Assembly: GCA_964441755.1 (NCBI GenBank)
Contig: CAYTVG010000017.1
Location: 12,135 to 76,134 of the forward strand
Direction: 5' to 3'
DNA length: 64,000 nucleotides
From: JAUMBM01 sp964441755
Lineage (GTDB): Bacteria; Bacteroidota; Bacteroidia; Chitinophagales; Saprospiraceae
Below, one piece after another: positions 1 to 9,587 of this stretch. Made by a program: the position numbers and the translations under genes. How positions within the stretch are numbered: position 1 is the first letter of the stretch; each line of letters starts with the position of its first letter. Below the pieces are notes generated by a model. That model did no database searches. It saw only the letters and a program-made list of their open reading frames with translations, and was not told the DNA's origin.

Positions 1-1602
1 GTTAGCAGCCCCCTCATGCGTATCGATGCTGAGCGCCCGCCCGGCGTATTGCAGCGCCTGCTCGTAGCGCATATTGCGGTACATGAGCTGAGCCATGAGC
101 ACCAGGGCATCAAAATAGTTGGGATCTGCGGCCAGGGCGGCCAGCAGTTTCTCTTCTGCCTGCGGAAAAAGCTTTTGCGCCATCGCCGCCCGCGCCAGCA
201 GGGTGTTGCCCTGGGGCGTAGCCCAGTTGAAGTCGGCCGGCGCGGCCGTCGGCCGCTGCATGATCTTGGCCTGCTCATTGAAATCGTACACCAGCTTATG
301 GCCGCCCAGCGAAAGCTGCCAGTCGACTCCAGGCACACTGCAGCGCACAGAGTCGTAGAATGGCTGCAGCGGTTTCAGTTGCAGTTTTTGGGTATATACA
401 CGACTGCCGTCGCCCGCTGCAATGAGCAGCGAGTCGCTGATGGCCTGTGTGGGCGAAAAATGGATTTTCAGCCAGCCGTCCTCATGCTTGAGGTGCAGCG
501 CGCCGTACTCGTTGGCCTCCACTGCACCTCCTGTTTTGAGCATGGGATACCAGTACTCCGTCCACACATCGGTCGCATAGGGCGCGAAGCTGCGGTGCTT
601 GAAGGGTGAGTACACGCTGGCTTCGGCATTCTGGTTGAACAGGCGGCCCGACTGCAGCTCCCAGTACTGTCCGTCTTTATCGGTGAGCAGGTCCTCCCAG
701 ATCATCCCCTGCCGCGACAAGCCCCAGATCCACAGCTTTTTACCTGCCTTTTCATCGCGCAGGCTGTAGCGGATGGTGCCGAAGTCATGATCGTGATAAT
801 ATGCGCCGAAAAAGTGCGCATAGGTGCCAAACACATGGTAAGACTTGTACCCGCCGAAGTCATTCTGCTCATACATACGGATAAACTTGCCATTCTCCCG
901 ATTAAACGGCCAGTCGCCGTACTCACCATTGTGACCAATCTGGGCGCTGCCCGGGTATACGAATTCCAGATTGCCCTTCACAGGCAGGGCCGCATTCATC
1001 CAGTGGTAGTAAGGCTGCTCCTGCCCCGTGCCATTGTACCAGAATGAGCGGGTAGTAAAAAAGGCCTTGTCGGCCGGCAGGTTGATCTCCAGCCGCCAGG
1101 TCGAGCGGGTGAGCAGGTCGAGTGTACCGATGACACAACTAACGCTGCCGTCGGGATTGGTAAACGTCTGAAAATCGACCGGCGTAGCACAGTTGGGCGT
1201 ATGCCCGATGATGCCGTAGTTGGCTTCGATGCCGCCGCTCGTCCAGGGGCCCCGCATGGCTACATCCCTGAACTTGACCACCTGGTTGTGGTAGATAAAG
1301 TAGCGGCCTGTAGATTTTTCCTGGGCCGACCAGATCTTGCCCCCGATCTGCGGGAGGATCAACACCTTTATATAAGCATTCTCCAGGGCTACCACCTGCC
1401 AGGACTGATCGACGGCCGCATCGGTATAGCCATCAAAGCGATGATACGGATAAAGCCGCCCCAGCAGCGGCAGGGGGCTGGGATCGGAGAATGGATAGGT
1501 AGAAAAAACCTGCTCGTATACCTTGACCGAAGCCGCCGGCTGCTGCGCAGCCAGGCTGAGTGTGCTGCAGAGTGCCCACAGGCAGAGTAGCCGCAATTTC
1601 AT
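1..1602 (-). CDS. DUF5107 domain protein with C-terminal TPRs (partial, 3' end outside window)
   Basis: Reading the minus strand from an ATG at 1602 gives 534 uninterrupted codons running off the left edge, so the C-terminus is missing. The start has a signal peptide (MKLRLLCLWALCSTLSLAAQ). The next roughly 400 residues carry the aromatic-rich pattern of DUF5107 (for example GGKIWSAQEKSTGRYFIYHN and YHWMNAALPVKGNLEFVYPG), a beta-sandwich domain found in Bacteroidota exported proteins that resemble sugar mutarotase or glycoside-handling folds. From about residue 460 there are tetratricopeptide-like helices (LARAAMAQKLFPQAEEKLLAAL). It is likely periplasmic or surface-associated in carbohydrate handling, but the activity is not known. 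It diverges from the cytochrome/DUF1549 gene at 1727 across a 124-bp gap. Confidence 0.85.
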   Translation of the reverse strand, partial: MKLRLLCLWALCSTLSLAAQQPAASVKVYEQVFSTYPFSDPSPLPLLGRLYPYHRFDGYTDAAVDQSWQVVALENAYIKVLILPQIGGKIWSAQEKSTGRYFIYHNQVVKFRDVAMRGPWTSGGIEANYGIIGHTPNCATPVDFQTFTNPDGSVSCVIGTLDLLTRSTWRLEINLPADKAFFTTRSFWYNGTGQEQPYYHWMNAALPVKGNLEFVYPGSAQIGHNGEYGDWPFNRENGKFIRMYEQNDFGGYKSYHVFGTYAHFFGAYYHDHDFGTIRYSLRDEKAGKKLWIWGLSRQGMIWEDLLTDKDGQYWELQSGRLFNQNAEASVYSPFKHRSFAPYATDVWTEYWYPMLKTGGAVEANEYGALHLKHEDGWLKIHFSPTQAISDSLLIAAGDGSRVYTQKLQLKPLQPFYDSVRCSVPGVDWQLSLGGHKLVYDFNEQAKIMQRPTAAPADFNWATPQGNTLLARAAMAQKLFPQAEEKLLAALAADPNYFDALVLMAQLMYRNMRYEQALQYAGRALSIDTHEGAAN

Positions 1603-1644
1603 AGTAAATATTTTTATGTTGAATTGACCCAATTAGCTCTCAGA

Positions 1645-1652
1645 TAATTTTG
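1645..1652 (+). promoter_or_regulatory. Candidate Bacteroidota -7 box (TAATTTTG)
   Basis: TAATTTTG matches the phylum's TAnnTTTG -7 consensus. A TTG lies 18 bases upstream at 1624-1626, one base short of the usual 19-21 spacing. It would start transcription near 1659, upstream of the operon at 1727. It is a pattern match only. Confidence 0.3.
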
Positions 1653-1726
1653 ATGCACGAAGTTCGCGCAATATATCATTTTTTGCGTTACTTTCGCAAA
1701 CGTAAAATGTATAGTGCAACAAGCTT

Positions 1727-4027
1727 ATGCTGACAAGCAACAAATTCATAGCAGCAGGCAGTTTGCTGGTAGTAGCCGTCGCTACTTTCATCAGCAGCTG
1801 CGGCGAAGAAATGCGGTCGTCCACGAGCATTTCCTATAACACCCACATTCGCCCGATCTTATCGGACAAATGCTTCAAGTGCCATGGTCCCGACCAGCAG
1901 AAGCGCTCATCGGGTTATCGGCTCGATACGCCGGAGGGTGCCTATGCTGCCTTGAAGGATCAGCCGGATAAGTATGGCATCGTACCGGGCAAGCCTGAAC
2001 TGTCGGATGTGGTGCACCGCATCAACTCAACAGATCCGGCTTACATGATGCCCCCACCCGAAGAAAACCTGGCACTCACGACCGACGAGATGGACCTCAT
2101 ACGCCGCTGGATCGCCCAGGGCGCTGCCTATGAGCAGCACTGGGCCTGGATGCCTGTAAGCAAGCCTCCCCTGCCCGATCCTGACGACCGTGACCGGGCG
2201 CGCAACGAGATAGACCTGTTTGTGCTGGAAAAAATTGAGCAGGCAGGCCTTGAGCCTGCCCCGCAGGAGGCCCCGGAGCGCCTCCTCAGGCGCGTACTGC
2301 ACGACCTCACAGGCCTGCCGCCCGACTTAGGCGCGCAGGATGCTTTTTTACAAAAGCCCGACGACGACGCTTACGAAAAAATCGTGGATGAGGCCCTCGC
2401 CAGCCCCCACTACGGCGAAAAGATGGCCATCCTCTGGATGGACATTGCCCGCTATGCGGATAGTCATGGCTATCAGGACGACGGGCTGCGTACTATGTGG
2501 CCCTGGCGCGACTGGGTCATCCACGCTTTCAACAGCAACTACAGCTACCGGCAGTTTGTCACCTGGCAACTTGCCGGTGACCTGCTGCCCGAGGCTACCA
2601 AGGAAAGCCTGCTGGCCACCGGCTTCAACCGCAACCACAAAATCACCCAGGAGGGTGGCGTGATTGACGAAGAGTACCGCATCGAGTACGTCACCGACCG
2701 CACCAACACCTTCGGCAAGGGGCTGCTGGCCATGACGTTTGAGTGTGCCAAATGCCACGATCACAAGTACGACCCCATCTCGCAGGAGGAGTACTTCCGC
2801 ACCTTTGCATTTTTCAATCAAGTGCCGGAGAAGGGGCTGTACGGCGATATATCGATCGCCTCGCTGGCTGATCCGCCCTACATGACCATTACAAAAGCCG
2901 ACAAAGACAGTCTGCTGGCTTTCATCAGCCGACAGGATACGATGGATGTGCAGGTGATGATCATGCGGGACAGCAGCGTCCTGCGGCCTACCTACCTGCT
3001 GGAGCGCGGAGTGTACGACCGCAAGGGGGCGGTGGTCAGGCATGGCACGCCGGCGGCCATCCTGCCCTTCGACAGCACGCGCTACGCGGCCAACCGGCTG
3101 GGGCTGGCCGAGTGGATGTTTGACCCCCGGCATCCGCTGACGGCGCGGGTGTTTGTCAACCTGCTGTGGCAGGAGTTTTTTGGCAACGGCATCGTTGCCA
3201 CCGCCGGTGATTTTGGGCTGCAGGGTGATCTGCCCTCGCATCCCGAGCTGCTCGACTGGCTGGCCCACGATTTTGCCAGTCATGGCTGGGATATCAAGCG
3301 GCTGGTCAAGCAGTTGGTCATGTCGGCCACCTACCGGCAATCGGCCGTGGTAAGCCGGGAGGCGCTGGCAACGGATCCCGACAACCGCCTGCTGGCGCGG
3401 GGGCCGCGACAGAAGCTGTCGGCGGAGCTGCTCAACGACCACATCCTCGCCAGCAGTGGCCTGCTCAACAGAGAGATCGGGGGTCCCAGTGTAAAGCCCT
3501 ACCAGCCGGCAGGGCTGTGGGAGAGCGCTACCTCCGGCCGCGGGCAACTGGCCACCTATGTGCGCGATGAGGGCGATAAGCTCTACCGGCGCGGCCTCTA
3601 CCATTTTATCAAACGCACGGTGCCGCCGCCGGCCATGCTCATCTTCGATGCCTCCAATCGCGATCAGTGCGAGGTGCAGCGCAGTAAGACGAGCACCCCG
3701 CTGCAGTCGCTGGTGCTGATGAATGACGAGCGGATTCTGGAGGCCTCCCGCTACCTCGCGGCCCGGCTGATGCGAAAAAAGAGCGATCCCGAAGCGCAAC
3801 TGACGGAAGCTTTCCGGCGTATCGTGTGCCGAAAGCCCAGCCGAAAGGAGCTGTCGGTACTCAAAGACTACTATCTGTCGATGCAGCAAAAGATAAGCCC
3901 GTCTCAGGCGGAGGAGCTGCTGGCCGTGGGCGAAATAGAGAGTCCGGCGGAGGATGTTGTCGGCACCACGGCCCTGATGCAGACGGTGCAGCTAATCTAT
4001 AATCTCGAAGAAACTTCCATGCGATGA
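1727..4027 (+). CDS. PSCyt1/DUF1549/DUF1553 domain lipoprotein (planctomycete-type cytochrome c family)
   Basis: 766 residues. The N-terminus is a lipoprotein signal with lipobox ending at Cys25 (TFISSC), so it is probably membrane-anchored and periplasmic. A haem c site CFKCH (residues 49-53) lies in a PSCyt1 domain, DUF1549 follows at about 135-380 with a second conserved CAKCH (340-344), and DUF1553 spans about 455-740. These families are abundant in Planctomycetes and occur in Bacteroidota next to DUF1501 genes. They are suspected of acting in degradation of complex carbohydrates, but no reaction is established. The protein looks shorter than many family members, which often approach 1000 residues. 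Its stop overlaps the ATG of the DUF1501 gene (ATGA), so the pair is translationally coupled. Confidence 0.9.
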   Translation: MLTSNKFIAAGSLLVVAVATFISSCGEEMRSSTSISYNTHIRPILSDKCFKCHGPDQQKRSSGYRLDTPEGAYAALKDQPDKYGIVPGKPELSDVVHRINSTDPAYMMPPPEENLALTTDEMDLIRRWIAQGAAYEQHWAWMPVSKPPLPDPDDRDRARNEIDLFVLEKIEQAGLEPAPQEAPERLLRRVLHDLTGLPPDLGAQDAFLQKPDDDAYEKIVDEALASPHYGEKMAILWMDIARYADSHGYQDDGLRTMWPWRDWVIHAFNSNYSYRQFVTWQLAGDLLPEATKESLLATGFNRNHKITQEGGVIDEEYRIEYVTDRTNTFGKGLLAMTFECAKCHDHKYDPISQEEYFRTFAFFNQVPEKGLYGDISIASLADPPYMTITKADKDSLLAFISRQDTMDVQVMIMRDSSVLRPTYLLERGVYDRKGAVVRHGTPAAILPFDSTRYAANRLGLAEWMFDPRHPLTARVFVNLLWQEFFGNGIVATAGDFGLQGDLPSHPELLDWLAHDFASHGWDIKRLVKQLVMSATYRQSAVVSREALATDPDNRLLARGPRQKLSAELLNDHILASSGLLNREIGGPSVKPYQPAGLWESATSGRGQLATYVRDEGDKLYRRGLYHFIKRTVPPPAMLIFDASNRDQCEVQRSKTSTPLQSLVLMNDERILEASRYLAARLMRKKSDPEAQLTEAFRRIVCRKPSRKELSVLKDYYLSMQQKISPSQAEELLAVGEIESPAEDVVGTTALMQTVQLIYNLEETSMR

Positions 4028-5478
4028 GCCATCCATTTTTTGAACATAGGTTAAACATCAACCGGCGCCACTTCCTCGGCAAGCTGAGCATCGGACTGGG
4101 AAGCGTAGCCCTCGGCTCGCTCCTGATCAAAGATTTGTTTCAGGGCGGAAGTGACCCGGCAGCGGCCCTGCAGGCCGGGCTGCCGCATTTTGCCCCCAAG
4201 GCCAAGCGCGTCATCTATCTTTTCCAGAACGGGGCACCCTCGCAGCTGGAAACTTTTGACTATAAGCCTACGCTCAACAGTATGTACGGGCAGGATCTGC
4301 CCGATTCTGTGCGCGGCGGCCAGCGGCTGACCGGCATGACGGCCAACCAGACCTCTTTTCCGCTGGTAGGGTCTTACTTTCCTTTTAAGCAGTACGGGCA
4401 GTCGGGTGCCTGGGTGAGTGACCTGTTTCCCAACATGGCCAAGATTGTTGATGACCTTTGCATCATCAAGTCCATGCATACCGATGCCATCAACCACGAC
4501 CCTGCCCTGACTTTCATGCAGACAGGTGCGCAGCAGGGCAACCGGCCGAGTATGGGTGCCTGGCTGAGTTATGGGCTGGGGAGTGAAAATCAAAACCTGC
4601 CGGCTTATTGTGTGCTGCTGTCTAAGGGCAAGGGCAACGGGCAGGGGGTGTACTCCAAGCTGTGGACCAACGGATTTCTGGACAGCAAGCACCAGGGGGT
4701 GCAGTTTAGCAACAGCGAAGAGCGGGTGCTCTACCTCAACGACCAGCCGGGGCTGCAGCGCGAAGATCGCCGGGCGATGCTGGACAAGCTCAACGAGCTC
4801 AACAACTTGCACTTTGACGAGATTGGCGATCCGGAGATACGAAGCAAAATTGAGCAATACGAACTCGCCTATCGGATGCAGACGGCTGTGCCTGAGATTA
4901 CGGATCTCTCCAAGGAGTCGGATGCTACCATCAAGCTTTACGGTCCCGACTGCCTGATTCCGGGCACCTACGCCAGCAATTGTTTGCTGGCGCGCAAGCT
5001 ATCGGAATCGGGGGTGCGTTTTGTACAGTTGTACCACCAGGGCTGGGACCAGCACGTCAACCTGGTTGGTGAAATGCCCGGTCAGGCCAAAGACGTAGAC
5101 CGCGCCTCAGCGGCGCTGGTGCAGGATCTCAAGCAGCGGGGGCTGCTGGACGAGACCCTGGTCATCTGGGGCGGCGAGTTTGGCCGTACCAACTACTGCC
5201 AGGGGCCGCTCACGCCCAATGCCTACGGCCGCGACCACCACCCGCGCGCCTACACCATCTGGATGGCCGGCGGCGGGGTAAAGCCGGGCATCGTCTATGG
5301 TGAAACCGACGAATTTGGCTACAACATCGTTGAAAATCCCGTGCATGTCCACGATTTTCACGCTACCGTCCTTCACCTCCTAGGACTTGATCATGAGCAA
5401 CTTATTTACAAGCACTTAGGCCGCAGGTTCCGCCTGACAGACGTTGCGGGCGAGGTGGTTCACAACCTGATAGCGTGA
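4024..5478 (+). CDS. DUF1501 domain protein, Tat-exported
   Basis: 484 residues. The N-terminus has a twin-arginine signal (NRRHFLGKLSIGLGSVALGS), so folded export to the periplasm is expected. The body matches DUF1501, a family related to sulfatase and alkaline-phosphatase folds: VIYLFQNGAPSQLETFDYK near the start, then GRDHHPRAYTIWMAGGGVK and HVHDFHATVLHLLGLDH near the end, with the His/Asp residues expected of a metal site. It is the usual partner of PSCyt1/DUF1549/DUF1553 proteins and is coupled by overlaps on both sides (ATGA upstream, TGATG downstream). The substrate is unknown. Context suggests a shared role with the two neighbouring cytochrome-type proteins. Confidence 0.92.
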   Translation: MSHPFFEHRLNINRRHFLGKLSIGLGSVALGSLLIKDLFQGGSDPAAALQAGLPHFAPKAKRVIYLFQNGAPSQLETFDYKPTLNSMYGQDLPDSVRGGQRLTGMTANQTSFPLVGSYFPFKQYGQSGAWVSDLFPNMAKIVDDLCIIKSMHTDAINHDPALTFMQTGAQQGNRPSMGAWLSYGLGSENQNLPAYCVLLSKGKGNGQGVYSKLWTNGFLDSKHQGVQFSNSEERVLYLNDQPGLQREDRRAMLDKLNELNNLHFDEIGDPEIRSKIEQYELAYRMQTAVPEITDLSKESDATIKLYGPDCLIPGTYASNCLLARKLSESGVRFVQLYHQGWDQHVNLVGEMPGQAKDVDRASAALVQDLKQRGLLDETLVIWGGEFGRTNYCQGPLTPNAYGRDHHPRAYTIWMAGGGVKPGIVYGETDEFGYNIVENPVHVHDFHATVLHLLGLDHEQLIYKHLGRRFRLTDVAGEVVHNLIA

Positions 5479-7622
5479 TGGAAAAAATGCGCAGGCTACT
5501 GAGTGGTCTCAACCTGGGGCTGGCCGTGTTGTTGGTATTTTGGGTTGTTTTGGAAAAAAAGATAGTGCTGCCACCTGCTTTGCAGCCGGCGGGGCGGCTG
5601 CACCCGCTGCTGCTGCACCTGCCCATCGGCATGTTTGTGCTGTATGCGGTGCTGCTGGCTGTGGAAGGGCGCTCGCAGCAGCGCGGCAGCGCCCGCCTGC
5701 TCGATTTCATGCTCGACTGTACAGCATCCTTCGCACTGCTGTCGGCATTGACGGGACTGCTGCTGAGCCTTGAGCCCGACGCCTATGCTGCCGCAGAGCT
5801 CAGGCAGCACAAGTATACGGGCACTGCCTTTGCCCTGACAACTTTTTTGCTGCAGCAAATCAATGCGCAGCTGGGCGCAAGGCTCCGCCTGCTGCTCACA
5901 GGCGGCAGCCTGCTGCTGTTGCTGCTGGCCGGGCACCAGGGCGCCACTATCACCCACGGTGCCAACTTCCTGTTTCCCGCTGCCAGCCTGCCGCTGCAAG
6001 CGCAGGCGCCGGCGGCTGACGCCCCCCTTTTTGCAGCCGTCATAAGCCCCATCCTTGAGGCAAAATGTGTAAGCTGCCACCATCCGCAGAAGTCCAGGGG
6101 CGGCCTGGTGCTCACCGATACGATATCGATGCGGGCCGGCGGCCGTTCCGGCCCCCTTTTCATAGCCGGTGACGCAGCCGGCAGTCGGCTGCTGCAGGTA
6201 CTGCAGCTGGCCGAAGACGATGAGGCCCACATGCCTCCTGCGGGCAAGCCGCAGCTGAGCGCTGCCGAGCTGGCGCTCATTCGCCACTGGCTGCAGTCGG
6301 GCGCCCATTTTGACCGCCAGCTGGCGCAATACGCGCCTACTGATTCTTTCCGCCTGCTGGCGGAGCCCCTGCTCCGGCAGGAGGGCGGGCAGGCATCCTA
6401 TGATTTTGCGCCGGCGCCTGCCGGCAGTGTGCAGGCGCTCAACAGTCCCTTTCTGCGGGTACAGCCTTTGTACCGGGAAAGTCCCGCGCTGGCGGCTTCC
6501 TTTTTCCTCGCCGCCGAATTCACCGGCGAGCGGCTGCAGGCGCTGGCGTCGGTGGCTGGTCAGCTCGTACAGCTCAACTTGTCGGCTATGCCCGTGACCG
6601 ATGCCGACCTGAAGGCGCTGCAGCCGTTGGAACAACTCGAGCGACTGCTGCTCAACGGCACAGCGGTGAGCGATGCAGGCATCGACAAACTGACCTCCCT
6701 GCCAAAGCTGTCGCAGCTCTCCCTCAACAATACAGCCGTTGGCGGCGGACTGGAGCCGCTGCTGCCTAAGTTCAAATCACTGCGCAAGCTATACCTCAGC
6801 AATACCCGGGTCACGCCCGAGCAGGTAGCTCGCTGGCGCAAGCAGCACCCTCACATCGCAATCGAATACAGCCGGGTCGAAGACAATCCCGTAGCGCTCT
6901 CGCCACCGCTGCTGAAGGAGGAGAAAATGATCCTGGAGGCGGGCGAGCTTGTGCAGCTGCAGCATCCTATACAAGGCGCCAGCATCCGCTATACCGACGA
7001 CGGCAGTCTGCCCGACAGCAGTTCGCGGCTGTACGACAAGCCGTTGCGTATCGGGGGCTCGCGCGACATACGGGCCATTGCCCTCAAGGAGGGCTGGCTG
7101 CCCAGCGAGGTGGTGACCTTTTCTTTTTTTGAAAAAGGCCTCCCGCCTGCCCGCTGCCAGCTGCTGGCGCAGCCCAACAGCCAATATCCGGGCCTGCACG
7201 AGCGGACGTTTACCAATGGCGAGCGGGCGCCGGTTGTCAACCTGCGCGATCCCAACTGGATTGCTTTCCGCGAGCAGCCTTTTGCGGCGCTGTTCAGCTA
7301 CGCGCAGCCACAGTCCGTGCGAAAAATATCCTTTGGCTATGCGCTCCACGTACCGCAGTACGTCTTTGGTCCTACCCGACTGCGCGTGTATGGCGGCAAT
7401 GAGCCCGATCAGTTGCAACTGCTGGCGCAGCAGCAACTGCCTGACTTTAGGCCCGACGCGACCCTGCAGATTGCTTCCCAGGTTGTCCATCTCGAACTGC
7501 CCGGAAAAGCCTGTAAATACTACAGGATTGAAGCGCAGAACCTGCCGGTCATTCCTCCCTGGCATCCGGGGCGGGGTGAGAAGGGTTGGCTGTTTATCGA
7601 TGAGATATTTTTCTACCCTTAG
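5478..7622 (+). CDS. DUF2231 / PSCyt1 cytochrome c / LRR / chitobiase-C-like multidomain membrane protein
   Basis: 714 residues from ATG 5478 (a GTG at 5475 is possible), overlapping the preceding TGA by one base. Four hydrophobic segments in the first 170 residues include the LHPLLLHLPIGMF signature of DUF2231. A haem c motif CVSCH (residues 197-201) begins a PSCyt1-type domain. Two or three leucine-rich repeats follow (LKALQPLEQLERLLLNGTAV, then LTSLPKLSQLSLNNTAV). After about residue 475 comes a chitobiase-C/FN3-associated domain (IRYTDDGSLPDSSS) and a C-terminal beta domain. The order membrane, cytochrome, LRR matches proteins co-encoded with DUF1549/DUF1501 genes. It probably anchors or passes electrons for that trio. 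It ends back to back with trpA, with no terminator between. Confidence 0.85.
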   Translation: MEKMRRLLSGLNLGLAVLLVFWVVLEKKIVLPPALQPAGRLHPLLLHLPIGMFVLYAVLLAVEGRSQQRGSARLLDFMLDCTASFALLSALTGLLLSLEPDAYAAAELRQHKYTGTAFALTTFLLQQINAQLGARLRLLLTGGSLLLLLLAGHQGATITHGANFLFPAASLPLQAQAPAADAPLFAAVISPILEAKCVSCHHPQKSRGGLVLTDTISMRAGGRSGPLFIAGDAAGSRLLQVLQLAEDDEAHMPPAGKPQLSAAELALIRHWLQSGAHFDRQLAQYAPTDSFRLLAEPLLRQEGGQASYDFAPAPAGSVQALNSPFLRVQPLYRESPALAASFFLAAEFTGERLQALASVAGQLVQLNLSAMPVTDADLKALQPLEQLERLLLNGTAVSDAGIDKLTSLPKLSQLSLNNTAVGGGLEPLLPKFKSLRKLYLSNTRVTPEQVARWRKQHPHIAIEYSRVEDNPVALSPPLLKEEKMILEAGELVQLQHPIQGASIRYTDDGSLPDSSSRLYDKPLRIGGSRDIRAIALKEGWLPSEVVTFSFFEKGLPPARCQLLAQPNSQYPGLHERTFTNGERAPVVNLRDPNWIAFREQPFAALFSYAQPQSVRKISFGYALHVPQYVFGPTRLRVYGGNEPDQLQLLAQQQLPDFRPDATLQIASQVVHLELPGKACKYYRIEAQNLPVIPPWHPGRGEKGWLFIDEIFFYP

Positions 7623-8402
7623 TCAGGGTCTCAGTTGCTCAACGAAGGCACGTACCGATGCCTTGGACACCCCTTTTTCTTGTATGTGCTGCAGAAAGGC
7701 GGTGCCAACGATAGCGCCCTGGCTGTAGCGACAGGCAGCGGCAAAACGCTGGCGGCTGTTAATACCAAATCCGACCAGGGTAGGATTGCGCAGCCCCAGC
7801 GACTGCACGCGCCTGAAGTAGGCCTGTTGCTCTTCATCAGCCCTGTTGGCGCCCGTGATGCTGTTGGATGCCACCATATAGATGAACCCATCGCTGACCT
7901 GGTCGAGCTGCTGTATGCGCGCCGTTGTCGACTGCGGGCTGATCAGCAGGATGTTGGACAGCTGCAGGCGTTGACAGCTGGCGGCCCAGTGCGACTGGTA
8001 GTAATCGAGCGGCAAATCGGGAATAATCAGTCCGTCGATACCCGTACGGGCGCAGGCTTCGAGAAATCGTTCCTCTCCAAACTGCAGTACAGGATTGAGG
8101 TAGCCCATCAGCAAGACCGGCAGTGAAAACGCCTCGCGGAAAGCCTGCAACTGCTCCAGCAGCCGGCTGAGGGTCATACCATTGGCAATTGCCTGCTGAC
8201 TGGTCTGCTGAATGACGGGACCATCTGCCAGCGGATCGGAAAACGGGATACCGATTTCGACCATATCGACACCGGCATCAGCCAGATAACCCAAAATTTT
8301 AATGGTATCATCTATAGCAGGATAACCAGCTGTAAAATAAATAGATAATATATTTTCTTTTTTATTTTCAAACAGCTGCTGAATTCGATTTTTCATACGC
8401 AT
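7623..8402 (-). CDS. trpA: Tryptophan synthase alpha subunit
   Basis: 259 residues, normal length for TrpA. It cleaves indole-3-glycerol phosphate to indole and glyceraldehyde 3-phosphate and passes indole to TrpB. The catalytic Glu lies in VDMVEIGIPFSDPLADGP, which also holds the second catalytic Asp. The phosphate-binding end has LVGFGINSRQRFAAA and GAIVGTAFL. It is the last gene of the trpEGDCFBA operon, with a 6-bp gap after trpB. The stop codon abuts the stop of the convergent cytochrome-type gene at 7622, and no terminator hairpin is visible. Confidence 0.97.
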   Translation of the reverse strand: MRMKNRIQQLFENKKENILSIYFTAGYPAIDDTIKILGYLADAGVDMVEIGIPFSDPLADGPVIQQTSQQAIANGMTLSRLLEQLQAFREAFSLPVLLMGYLNPVLQFGEERFLEACARTGIDGLIIPDLPLDYYQSHWAASCQRLQLSNILLISPQSTTARIQQLDQVSDGFIYMVASNSITGANRADEEQQAYFRRVQSLGLRNPTLVGFGINSRQRFAAACRYSQGAIVGTAFLQHIQEKGVSKASVRAFVEQLRP

Positions 8403-8408
8403 CTATGG

Positions 8409-9587
8409 TTAAAAATGTCTGCTGTAGATCGCCATGTCTTTATCTCCGCGCCCCGACAAATTGACCACCACCACCTGCTGCGGCTGCAGCTGCAGTTTGG
8501 GTAGCAGCGCTAAAGCGTGGGCAGACTCTAAGGCGGGGATAATGCCATCGACTTTGGCCAGCATGCTTGCTGCCGCCAGCGCCTCCTCATCGGTCACTTG
8601 CACCACTTCTACCCTGCCGGCATCGTGCAGAAAAGCATGTGCGGGACCAATACCCGGATAATCGAGGCCTGCCGAGACCGAGTGCGGCTCGACAATCTGC
8701 CCGTCGTCGGTCTGTATCAGGTAAGTCTTACTGCCATGGATGATGCCCTTCCTCCCCAGCGCGATGCTGGCGGCAGTTTTGCCCGAAAGAACACCCTCGC
8801 CGGCAGCCTCCACAGCGAGCAGGCGAGTTGCCGGCTGATGGATAAAGTGGTAAAAAGCCCCTATCGCGTTGCTGCCGCCGCCAACGCAAGCCAACAGCAG
8901 GTCGGGATGGTCGCGCCCGGTCTGCGCCAGCAACTGTGCACTGATTTCTTCGCTGATGACTGACTGAAAGATCGCTACCATATCCGGATAAGGGTGCGGC
9001 CCCACGGCTGAGCCGATAACATAATGCGTATCCAGCGGATCGTTGATCCAGGCGCGTATAGCCTCATTGGTCGCATCTTTGAGCGTTTTACTCCCACTGC
9101 TGGCAGGCACCACCTGCGCACCCATAAACAACATGCGCTCAACATTGGGCCGCTGCCGGGCCATGTCTACTTCCCCCATGTAGATGGTACACGAAAGGCC
9201 CAGCAGGGCGCAGGCCGTTGCTGTCGCTACGCCGTGCTGCCCGGCGCCCGTCTCCGCAATGATCCGCTTTTTGCCCAGCGCTCTGGCCAGCAGCAGCTGG
9301 CCGATGGTGTTGTTGATTTTATGGGCGCCCGTATGGTTGAGATCCTCCCGCTTGAGGTAGATCTGGCCGCCATAGCGAGCCGACAGATTTTCGGAAAAAA
9401 AGAGCGGCGTGGGCCTGCCTACATAATCGCGCAGGAGCTGTCGGAACGAAGCCTGGAAAGCAGGCGATTCTATGATGTCGAGGTAGTGCGAACGCAGCTC
9501 CTCCACATTGGGCAGCAGCATTTCGGGGATAAATGCACCTCCGTAAGCGCCGTAATAACCGGCTGCATCAGGACTGAATGTTTGCAT
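8409..9587 (-). CDS. trpB: Tryptophan synthase beta subunit
   Basis: 392 residues, usual TrpB1 length. It is the PLP enzyme that condenses indole with serine to tryptophan. The PLP lysine is in KREDLNHTGAHKINN, followed by the AETGAGQHGVATA loop. The phosphate-binding ACVGGGSNAIG is present, as is EPHSVSAGLDYPGIGPAH. It overlaps the end of trpF by 20 bp, so translation is probably coupled. Cytoplasmic, working as an alpha2-beta2 complex with TrpA. Confidence 0.98.
   Translation of the reverse strand: MQTFSPDAAGYYGAYGGAFIPEMLLPNVEELRSHYLDIIESPAFQASFRQLLRDYVGRPTPLFFSENLSARYGGQIYLKREDLNHTGAHKINNTIGQLLLARALGKKRIIAETGAGQHGVATATACALLGLSCTIYMGEVDMARQRPNVERMLFMGAQVVPASSGSKTLKDATNEAIRAWINDPLDTHYVIGSAVGPHPYPDMVAIFQSVISEEISAQLLAQTGRDHPDLLLACVGGGSNAIGAFYHFIHQPATRLLAVEAAGEGVLSGKTAASIALGRKGIIHGSKTYLIQTDDGQIVEPHSVSAGLDYPGIGPAHAFLHDAGRVEVVQVTDEEALAAASMLAKVDGIIPALESAHALALLPKLQLQPQQVVVVNLSGRGDKDMAIYSRHF

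Noticed and set aside
2348..3889. Long open frame of 513 codons on the minus strand
   Set aside because: It is antisense to the PSCyt1/DUF1549 gene, has no recognisable domain, and reflects GC-rich codon bias of the true gene.
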